This document shows, one piece after another, positions 23,864 through 29,560 of a DNA stretch of 31,918 nucleotides. The translations under genes and the position numbers were made by a program. The notes beneath the pieces are model-generated. The model saw only the letters and a list, made by a program, of their open reading frames with translations, searched no databases and was not told the origin of the DNA. Numbering within the stretch: the first letter of the stretch is position 1; the number at the start of each line of letters is the position of its first letter. The stretch comes from a virus, in IMG/VR virus record IMGVR_UViG_3300032241_001605, positions 1 through 31,918 of that record. One strand, written 5' to 3'.

Positions 23864-24882
23864 ATAAAGTAAAAGTAATCCCAGTATGGAATATGTCGGA
23901 AGAAGACTGGCTTGAGGCTCGTGAGGGTGGTATTGGTGGCAGTGATGCCGGTACTGTTTGCGGTGTTAATAGGTACAAGTCTGCTTACGCCTTGTGGGCT
24001 GAGAAGTCTCACATTGTAGAACGTGACCCTGTAGTTGGCGAAGCCATCCGCATTGGACATAAGTTTGAACGTCCTATTGCTGAATTCTACGCCGAAGAAA
24101 ATAACAAAGCCGTTGTTGAATGGCCTGTTATTCTTTGGTCAGAAGAAGAAGGTCGTGAGTTTATGTTTGCGAACCTTGACTTCTTAATTGTTGAACCAAG
24201 TGATGAGTTTCCTGCTGGCAAGGTACAAACTTGGCGTTTTGATTACGCACCACCAAACATCTTGGGTATTCTTGAGGTTAAGACCGCCGGTATTGCTGGT
24301 CCAGGAAATCCTGGCGCATGGGCAAACAATCAAGTTCCACCGAGTTACATGCTTCAGGGATATCACTATGGTGTTGTAACTGGTTTTACCAATATAACTT
24401 TTGCGTGTCTACTCGGCGGTGCTGGACTTCAGGTTCGTGAAATGCAATGGGATGATGAAATTGCAGAGAACATGGTCATTGCAGAGCAACAATTTTGGGA
24501 TTGCATTAAATTTGGTAACGCTCCAGAAACTGACGGTAGTGATGCAACTGAATCAGCACAGCAAAAACGTTACCCTCGCCACGAAGAAGGCAAAGGCGTT
24601 GAAGGTGGTTCTGATTTGCAGGCTATTTGGGATGAATTTACAGAAGCAAAAGCCCGTGCGGACGAAGCAGATACTCAACGCAAAGCATTGCGAGCAAAAA
24701 TTCTTGAAATTGTAGGCAATGCAGAGTTTGCTACCGTAAATGGCAAGGCTATTCTTTCTTACAAGGCAAGCAAGGATGTTGAGACACTTGACACCGAACG
24801 ACTTAAGGCAGAGGCTCCTGAGATTTTTGAACAATTTAAAAAGACTCGCCCCGGTTCAAGAACTTTAAGGCCGTTAAAATAA
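23860..24882 (+). CDS. YqaJ-family viral exonuclease
   Basis: A 340-residue protein starting at ATG 23860. YqaJ/lambda-exonuclease fold motifs appear in order: WLEAREGGIGGSDAGTVCG, IGHKFERPIAEFY (metal-site Glu), FMFANLDFLIV (Asp), GILEVKTAG (Glu-x-Lys), SYMLQGYHYG. It would resect double-strand ends to single strands for the ERF annealing protein encoded just downstream. The C-terminal 100 residues are a charged helical extension with a small strand pair. Confidence 0.92.
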   Translation: MNKVKVIPVWNMSEEDWLEAREGGIGGSDAGTVCGVNRYKSAYALWAEKSHIVERDPVVGEAIRIGHKFERPIAEFYAEENNKAVVEWPVILWSEEEGREFMFANLDFLIVEPSDEFPAGKVQTWRFDYAPPNILGILEVKTAGIAGPGNPGAWANNQVPPSYMLQGYHYGVVTGFTNITFACLLGGAGLQVREMQWDDEIAENMVIAEQQFWDCIKFGNAPETDGSDATESAQQKRYPRHEEGKGVEGGSDLQAIWDEFTEAKARADEADTQRKALRAKILEIVGNAEFATVNGKAILSYKASKDVETLDTERLKAEAPEIFEQFKKTRPGSRTLRPLK

Positions 24883-24887
24883 TGAAC

Positions 24888-24938
24888 TTGACAAAATCAA
24901 ATAAGTGTGTTACACTTGTACCAGTCTTAAAGAAGACT
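24888..24938 (+). promoter_or_regulatory. Promoter with 5' hairpin for the erf-like gene
   Basis: TTGACA (24888-24893), 17-bp spacer, TACACT (24911-24916). The leader hairpin is AGTCTT (24923-24928), AAAG, AAGACT (24933-24938), another six-pair 5' stem like those of the cassette array. Confidence 0.8.
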
Positions 24939-24961
24939 ACTATTGTGAAAGGAAATAAATA

Positions 24962-25645
24962 ATGCAGAGTGAATCAATCAATGAATTAATTACGGCACTC
25001 GTTGCGGCTCAGGCAGAATTTTCTGCTGTGCCTAAGGGTTCTGTTAATCCGTTTTTTAAGAGTAAGTATGCGGCGTTGCCAGAAGTAGTTGCTACTGCTG
25101 GTCCTGTACTTGCTAAGCATGGACTTGCTGTTAGTCAGTTCATTACTTACGACGAAACTGGAGACTTGCTTATGACGCATCTACTCCACACTTCAGGTCA
25201 GTACATGGCTTACGCAATGAAGTTACACATGGTTAAGGCAGACCCAATGGCGCAGGGCAGTGCTACAACGTTCGCTCGTCGTTATGCCTACATGGCATGC
25301 TTGGGGCTTGTTGCGGATGAGGATGACGATGCAGTTACTGCAAGTCCACTTTCAACTGGTCAGGCTACTAAGCCAGAACCCAAGTCAGCACCTGCACCTA
25401 AGCAGGACAACACTCTCGGCAACGCAGTTGCTAAAGCGGCTGGTAAGCCAACAACCAACATGGCAACCGAGAAGATGTGCAAAATGATTTGGGCTATTAG
25501 TCACAGTTCGCTGGGCTTTGATGACCCAACAATGTATGACACTATTGATAACGTTACAGGTAGGAGAGTTCCGAAGTTGGAGCAACTTACCTTTGACGAA
25601 GCGAAGTCTGTCATCGAACACCTACAATCACTACAAAGCAATTAG
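24962..25645 (+). CDS. ERF-family single-strand annealing protein
   Basis: A 227-residue protein starting at ATG 24962 behind GAAAGGA. The ERF core is plain: NPFFKSKYAALPEVV, GPVLAKHGLAVSQF, DLLMTHLLHTSGQYM, VKADPMAQGSATTFARRYAYMACLGLVADEDDD. The C-terminal third is a Pro/Ala linker and a helical tail. ERF proteins form rings that anneal complementary ssDNA. With YqaJ and SSB it forms a complete SynExo pair plus helper. Confidence 0.93.
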   Translation: MQSESINELITALVAAQAEFSAVPKGSVNPFFKSKYAALPEVVATAGPVLAKHGLAVSQFITYDETGDLLMTHLLHTSGQYMAYAMKLHMVKADPMAQGSATTFARRYAYMACLGLVADEDDDAVTASPLSTGQATKPEPKSAPAPKQDNTLGNAVAKAAGKPTTNMATEKMCKMIWAISHSSLGFDDPTMYDTIDNVTGRRVPKLEQLTFDEAKSVIEHLQSLQSN

Positions 25646-25653
25646 GAGATAAA

Positions 25654-26046
25654 GTGAATTCAATTATTACCGTTACCGGAAACCTTACCCGTGAGCCTGA
25701 GTTAAAGTTCGGGGACAATGGCCTAGCACGAGTTCGTTTTGGGCTTGCATCTACTCGCCGTGTTAAAGAACGTGAAACAACAAGTTATTACGACGTTATT
25801 GCTTTTGGAAAGACCGCAGAAAACGTACACGCATCACTTGCGAAGGGTGCTGCTGCAATCATTAGCGGTCGTCTTGAGGTTAAGGACTTTGAACGCAAGG
25901 ATGGAACCAAGGGAACAGCAGCAGAAATTGTTGCTGAAGACGTTGGCGCTTTGCTTAAGTTTGCAACAGTCTCAATTCAAAAGAACGAAAAGGGAACTTC
26001 ATCTGCGCCAGCAGGTATCAACCCATGGGATGAAGAAGACTTTTAA
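25654..26046 (+). CDS. ssb: Single-stranded DNA-binding protein
   Basis: A 130-residue SSB with a GTG start at 25654 behind AGGAG. The OB-fold spans about residues 1-105 (IITVTGNLTREPELKFGDNGLARVRFGLAST, YYDVIAFGKTAENVHASLAKGAAAIISGRL). It ends in the acidic tip NPWDEEDF, the SSB protein-interaction tail. It protects ssDNA and recruits partners. TAATG couples it to the next gene. Confidence 0.95.
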   Translation: MNSIITVTGNLTREPELKFGDNGLARVRFGLASTRRVKERETTSYYDVIAFGKTAENVHASLAKGAAAIISGRLEVKDFERKDGTKGTAAEIVAEDVGALLKFATVSIQKNEKGTSSAPAGINPWDEEDF

Positions 26047-26426
26047 TGTCTGAAAAAACCAATTACTCTGTTCCGCTTAGTTACATGCGTATTGAAGAAA
26101 CAATGCGTCACGCCATGAATCAAATGGAAGACCTTACATCTTCATTCGCTGTAACGGCGGACGAGTTTGGTAGAGCAGAAGCAACTTATGAAATCTCTTA
26201 TGCCAAGAGTCGTTTGTCGGCTCGGTATGAGGGAAGTCATAATGGATTAAAGATAACCGCCGACATGGCATCTGACCTTGCAACAACCGAGACGGAAACC
26301 GAACGGCTTGCAATGGAAGCAGCCAAGGCAAAGCATGATGCAACACGCCAAGCACTCTTATCGGTTCGTAGCCGTGTAGAGGCCCTGAGGAGCCTTATGG
26401 CTTCCTACCGAGAAGCAGGAGGGTGA
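26046..26426 (+). CDS. Helical phage protein of the recombination operon
   Basis: A 126-residue all-helical protein starting at ATG 26046. A long coiled-coil-like section (AEATYEISYAKSRLSARYEG, then TETERLAMEAAKAKHDATRQALLSVRSRVEALRSLM) suggests oligomerisation. Actinophages often carry such a protein beside SSB or recombinase genes, without known function. Confidence 0.78.
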   Translation: MSEKTNYSVPLSYMRIEETMRHAMNQMEDLTSSFAVTADEFGRAEATYEISYAKSRLSARYEGSHNGLKITADMASDLATTETETERLAMEAAKAKHDATRQALLSVRSRVEALRSLMASYREAGG

Positions 26427-26429
26427 TGA

Positions 26430-26585
26430 ATGTCATACGAAAATGAAATTCAAACGTACATTCTTGAACTAGAAAAAACAGTTGAAGAGTTACAAAAAGA
26501 GACAAGCAAACTTCGAATTGAACTTGATAAATCGAAGCGTCTCATTTCTATTCTTGACAGTCAACAACAACACGTTGACCTTTAG
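26430..26585 (+). CDS. 51-residue coiled-coil protein
   Basis: Starts at ATG 26430 with GGAGG seven bases upstream. The protein is one coiled coil with heptad Leu/Ile (YILELEKTVEELQKETSKL then RIELDKSKRLISILDS). Its TAG shares a G with the GTG start of the HNH gene. Function unknown. Dimeric. Confidence 0.72.
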   Translation: MSYENEIQTYILELEKTVEELQKETSKLRIELDKSKRLISILDSQQQHVDL

Positions 26586-26977
26586 TGGAAAGACGTAAGC
26601 GCCTCGTAGTTAAAAAGGTTCTTAAAAGAAAATCAACGCTTAACACACGTTCTACTTTAAAATCAGAGAAGGGGCTGAAAGCGACAAAATCGCTTCAGCC
26701 CCGTTCTTTGAAAATGAAAAAAATATATAAGGAACGTGCTCCCTTTGTTAAAGAGTTTCTTGAATTGCATCCAATTTGTCAGGCACGTTGGGACAATAAC
26801 TGCTATATTAAGTCAGTAGATGTTCACGAAATATTACCTCGCAGTGCTGGCGGTAAAATAGTTGACACTAAGTGGGATAATTACATGGCAGTATGCCGGT
26901 ATTGTCACACAATGATTACCGATAACCCGCAAGAAGCGCACGAACGAGGATATAGAAAATGGTCTTGGGAAGAATAA
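26585..26977 (+). CDS. HNH endonuclease
   Basis: A 130-residue protein with a GTG start at 26585, coupled to the preceding TAG. The basic N-terminal 45 residues (KRLVVKKVLKRKST) precede an HNH domain: HPICQARW, DVHEILPRSAGGK, WDNYMAVCRYCHTMITDNPQEAHERGY. The His, Asn and His residues and a Cys set for the structural zinc are visible. It could be a packaging-associated or homing-type nicking enzyme. A start at ATG 26711 would give only the HNH domain and skip an internal hairpin. Confidence 0.85.
   Translation: MERRKRLVVKKVLKRKSTLNTRSTLKSEKGLKATKSLQPRSLKMKKIYKERAPFVKEFLELHPICQARWDNNCYIKSVDVHEILPRSAGGKIVDTKWDNYMAVCRYCHTMITDNPQEAHERGYRKWSWEE
26671..26702 (+). terminator. Terminator-like hairpin inside the HNH gene
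   Basis: GGGGCTGA plus AGCGA (26671-26684) pairs with TCGCT plus TCAGCCCC (26690-26702) with one bulged A, followed by GTTCTTTG. About 13 pairs lie within coding sequence for residues 30-40. Confidence 0.5.
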
Positions 26978-27132
26978 ACGTAGAACATCACTATGTTGAT
27001 TTTATTTTTAATAAAGAAAAATATGAAGTCAAATGCACATGTTCTTGGAAAGTTTTAGTTCCCAAAAGAAGTGAAGCAGTATCATCTGCCTATCAACACC
27101 TTGCGGATATGTCGGCAGAACGAGATGTTTAA
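26959..27132 (+). CDS. 57-residue small phage protein
   Basis: Starts at ATG 26959, overlapping the HNH gene by 19 bases. Strands (HHYVDFIFNKEKYEVKCTCSW) with a CxC pair are followed by a helix (SEAVSSAYQHLADMSAE). The KCTCSW...A...HLADM arrangement is familiar from actinophage small proteins of unknown role. Its stop lies inside the WhiB gene start. Confidence 0.72.
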   Translation: MVLGRINVEHHYVDFIFNKEKYEVKCTCSWKVLVPKRSEAVSSAYQHLADMSAERDV

Positions 27133-27448
27133 ATATTCCGACTACGAAATCCTAGAATTTATTAGAGTCCTTGAAGAATCAAGACCTGATTTTTATTGGC
27201 TTGCGTTGTGTCGTAATTCAAACACAAAAGAATTTTTTCCTGGTCGAGGTCAATCGTCAAAAATTAAAAAGGCTGTTGAAATGTGCCTCTATTGCCCAGT
27301 GCAATACGAATGCCATGAGTACGCCATTGATAATAAAATAGAACATGGAGTTTGGGGAGGCTCAACTCCAGAACAGAGGGCAAGATGGATACAGAACGAC
27401 GTGACGGTTCACGACGCATGGCTGGAAATAACTCCAGAACTAGAATAA
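27125..27448 (+). CDS. WhiB-family transcription factor
   Basis: A 107-residue protein. The four iron-sulphur cysteines are C29, C54, C57 and C63 (ALCRNSNTKEFFPGRG, CLYCPVQYEC), and GVWGG (75-79) is the WhiB turn. WhiB-like proteins bind a [4Fe-4S] cluster and the host sigma factor SigA, and occur only in Actinobacteria and their phages. TM4 WhiBTM4 represses host WhiB2. ATG 27125 is chosen because it puts the domain at the usual distance. GTG 27071 is an alternative. It ends convergent with the minus-strand block. Confidence 0.92.
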   Translation: MFKYSDYEILEFIRVLEESRPDFYWLALCRNSNTKEFFPGRGQSSKIKKAVEMCLYCPVQYECHEYAIDNKIEHGVWGGSTPEQRARWIQNDVTVHDAWLEITPELE

Positions 27449-27685
27449 AGAAGTGTTTAATGCTTCTGCTTTTTGCTTTAATAATTTTTTAGCAAGAGCA
27501 GAATAACCTGGTTCGTACTTACAGGTAACATGAACTTCATCGCAATCTTCAAAGCCCGGTTGCCCCTGAGGACATAAATCACCACATACAATGCACGGTA
27601 CCCATTTGTATTTATCTGCTTTGTTTTTGCGTAAATTTATTTGACGAGCAATTTCTACGTTCTTAGGTTCTTTGTTTTTTTTCAC
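27440..27685 (-). CDS. Zinc-ribbon protein
   Basis: An 81-residue basic protein. A GTG start at 27685 overlapping the TGA of the phosphoesterase gene (GTGA) is preferred over TTG 27721. CIVCGDLC near residue 31 and later C and VTC residues give a probable zinc ribbon, between basic helical ends (EIARQINLRKNKADKYK, AKKLLKQKAEAL). Nucleic-acid binding is plausible. Confidence 0.72.
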   Translation of the reverse strand: MKKNKEPKNVEIARQINLRKNKADKYKWVPCIVCGDLCPQGQPGFEDCDEVHVTCKYEPGYSALAKKLLKQKAEALNTSLF

Positions 27686-28674
27686 AGTATCGCTAAATCG
27701 CTCCAACCAAAAGCACCGCAACCAGTTCCGACTAACAACGTCAGCATTCCCGGAGGACAGTTACTTCCTGTAGTGCTTGTGTACCAGTGTGAACCACCAT
27801 CAGCAGCGGGTGACATAAAAACCTGACGACCCGTAGCACTAGATGCTACAAAGTGGTGAAGGTGTCCACAGAAAAGAATGTCTGCGTTAGAGATAGGTTG
27901 ACGACCCATTGCTTGTCCAAGCCACCACGATTCAATTTTTCCAATTGAACCGTTAGTCTTTATCCAGTTCTTGCTTCCACCATTACGGAAACTGTGACCG
28001 TGAGCAAAGCCACAGGTAACACCAGAAATATCTAGGGTCATAGTAAGGTCATCTGCAATGGCACCGAGTGGAATGCTTACATTGGCATAACGTTCCGCGT
28101 TGTGACTGATTATTTCTGCAATGCCATCAAAGATAGCAAGGTCATCATTGTCGGTCCACGTTGTGTATGCCTTGCCCATGGCATTACGGTTTTCACCGTG
28201 GTTACCTGGAACGGCACCAAGAACAACGTTGTATCCTTCATCAACCATAAGGTCAACAAAGCGCATAACAAGTCGTCGTGCTAAACGCATTTGTTCTCGA
28301 CGGTCTAAATCTGTATTAGCGGTCTGCATTGCATAATGTCCTGAGCATTGCTCAATAAGGTCACCAAGACCAACGCCGTATACAGTGTTAATCTCACGGC
28401 CAATCTTCTTCAAGTCCTTAAGACGTTGAACAAGTCGGTCTTGAAATGCAACGATGCGGTCAGCAATCATTGCGCTTCCCCCGCCTTCATTTTTTCCCGC
28501 TTGCCAGTCACTAAGAAGAACAAGCATTGAAGTATCGCCAGTTGGCTTTGTTTGCTTGGCTGGTTTGCGCTTAGCAACTTCTTTGCATAGTTTTGTAAGG
28601 TCTTCTGGTTCGACTACAACTGGCTCTAATCTGTGACGATAGAACTCGCTAATGTCAATCTTGTTTTTAGACAT
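27682..28674 (-). CDS. Calcineurin-like metallophosphoesterase
   Basis: A 330-residue protein starting at ATG 28674. Metallophosphoesterase motifs occur in order: LLSDWQAGK (Asp; the usual DxH is DxQ), GLGDLIE, VPGNHGEN, FAHGHSF and FCGHLHH. Such phage enzymes hydrolyse phosphodiesters and are often encoded beside tail genes with a small HTH partner, as here. The N-terminal 55 residues are a charged extension starting MSKNKIDISEFY. The substrate is unknown. Confidence 0.88.
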   Translation of the reverse strand: MSKNKIDISEFYRHRLEPVVVEPEDLTKLCKEVAKRKPAKQTKPTGDTSMLVLLSDWQAGKNEGGGSAMIADRIVAFQDRLVQRLKDLKKIGREINTVYGVGLGDLIEQCSGHYAMQTANTDLDRREQMRLARRLVMRFVDLMVDEGYNVVLGAVPGNHGENRNAMGKAYTTWTDNDDLAIFDGIAEIISHNAERYANVSIPLGAIADDLTMTLDISGVTCGFAHGHSFRNGGSKNWIKTNGSIGKIESWWLGQAMGRQPISNADILFCGHLHHFVASSATGRQVFMSPAADGGSHWYTSTTGSNCPPGMLTLLVGTGCGAFGWSDLAIL

Positions 28675-28689
28675 GGGGTTCCTCGTCCC

Positions 28690-28914
28690 TTATTTTCCGC
28701 AGCAGCATAAGCCGCGTCGGTGTTCAGAAAGAGTGGTCCTTTTTACTGGAAAACCCCATTTGTCCAGAACTTCCATAATAGTTGCAGTCTGAACTTCTTT
28801 GTTAGGCATTTTTAAAACGGTGTTTATTTTTGCCCATTGTTCTTCACTTAGTGGAAGAGAACCAATGGCGCATTTTTTTGCTGAATAAAACTCAGACAAA
28901 TCTACCTTTGACAT
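28690..28914 (-). CDS. Small HTH-like partner of the phosphoesterase
   Basis: A 74-residue protein starting at ATG 28914 behind AAGGAG. MSKVDLSEFY matches the N-terminus of the phosphoesterase (MSKNKIDISEFY). The rest, LSEEQWAKINTVLKMPNKEVQTATIMEVLDKWGFPVKRTTLSEHRRG, resembles a helix-turn-helix. The tail LCCCGK could bind metal. It precedes the phosphoesterase by 15 bases, as in many actinophages. Confidence 0.75.
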   Translation of the reverse strand: MSKVDLSEFYSAKKCAIGSLPLSEEQWAKINTVLKMPNKEVQTATIMEVLDKWGFPVKRTTLSEHRRGLCCCGK

Positions 28915-28948
28915 TTTGACACTCCTTGGTTAATCCTCCGTTGTATAA

Positions 28949-28977
28949 AGGTTACACCAGTGTTATTTAAATGTCAA
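28949..28977 (-). promoter_or_regulatory. Possible promoter for the HTH-phosphoesterase pair
   Basis: Minus-strand TTGACA (28977-28972), 17-bp spacer, TAACCT (28954-28949) preceded by GTG. The -10 is weak. Confidence 0.5.
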
Positions 28978-28981
28978 GCAT

Positions 28982-29353
28982 TTAGCCCATAGGAAAGTCA
29001 GGAGCCAATACAACTAACTCACCCATTGCTCGAACTTTGGTCTTGGTTTGGTCGTGATTAATTGCGTCATCCGGCTCACCCAAAAACGAGTAAACCCAAA
29101 CACCATCGTCATACAAACTGGTGTCAATGCTGGCAACGTAAAGGCCAAGGCCAATGCGAACAATTGTAGATGTTACGTCACCCACGCCATAAGTGTAATT
29201 AAATATTTGTGGTGTACCACCATTAATTTGAAAACCAAAATAAACTTGGTCCGGGTCAATAATAGTTACATTGTCTTGAGCCAAAAATGGCTCAGAGGTA
29301 AAGAACTGAATGGTAGTTCCTTGAACGTATGTGTTTGCAATAAATGGTTTCAT
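28982..29353 (-). CDS. Putative minor tail or fibre-associated protein
   Basis: A 123-residue protein starting at ATG 29353 behind GAGGAA. It is strand-rich throughout (VYFGFQINGGTPQIFNYTYG, STIVRIGLGLYVASIDTS, GVWVYSFLGEP, AMGELVVLAPDFPMG), like a beta-sandwich of tail-fibre or baseplate proteins. Its place directly downstream of the collagen-like fibre genes supports a virion role. The exact position is unknown. Confidence 0.7.
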   Translation of the reverse strand: MKPFIANTYVQGTTIQFFTSEPFLAQDNVTIIDPDQVYFGFQINGGTPQIFNYTYGVGDVTSTIVRIGLGLYVASIDTSLYDDGVWVYSFLGEPDDAINHDQTKTKVRAMGELVVLAPDFPMG

Positions 29354-29356
29354 AGT

Positions 29357-29560
29357 TTATTCCTCTGGGTTAATGCCCAAGTAATCTAAAACTGCTTCCC
29401 AATTACCTACGTCCATAACTTCAAGAGTTGCTGATGAAGCGCTAACTTCCAGGCTTCCTGGTTGTGGAGTAAAATATCGAATGTTTGTGCCGGAAGAAAA
29501 ACCTGTTGATTTACTGTTTCCGGTGTTGTCAAAATACGTTTGGTTTGAAAATTGTGGCAT
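29357..29560 (-). CDS. Small protein coupled to the tail fibre gene
   Basis: A 67-residue protein starting at ATG 29560, which overlaps the fibre stop (TAATG). It begins [16 protein letters not shown], with a serine/threonine-rich middle, and ends VMDVGNWEAVLDYLGINPEE. Short strands plus one terminal helix suggest a virion-associated cap or adaptor. It is followed three bases later by the 28982 gene. Confidence 0.7.
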   Translation of the reverse strand: MPQFSNQTYFDNTGNSKSTGFSSGTNIRYFTPQPGSLEVSASSATLEVMDVGNWEAVLDYLGINPEE

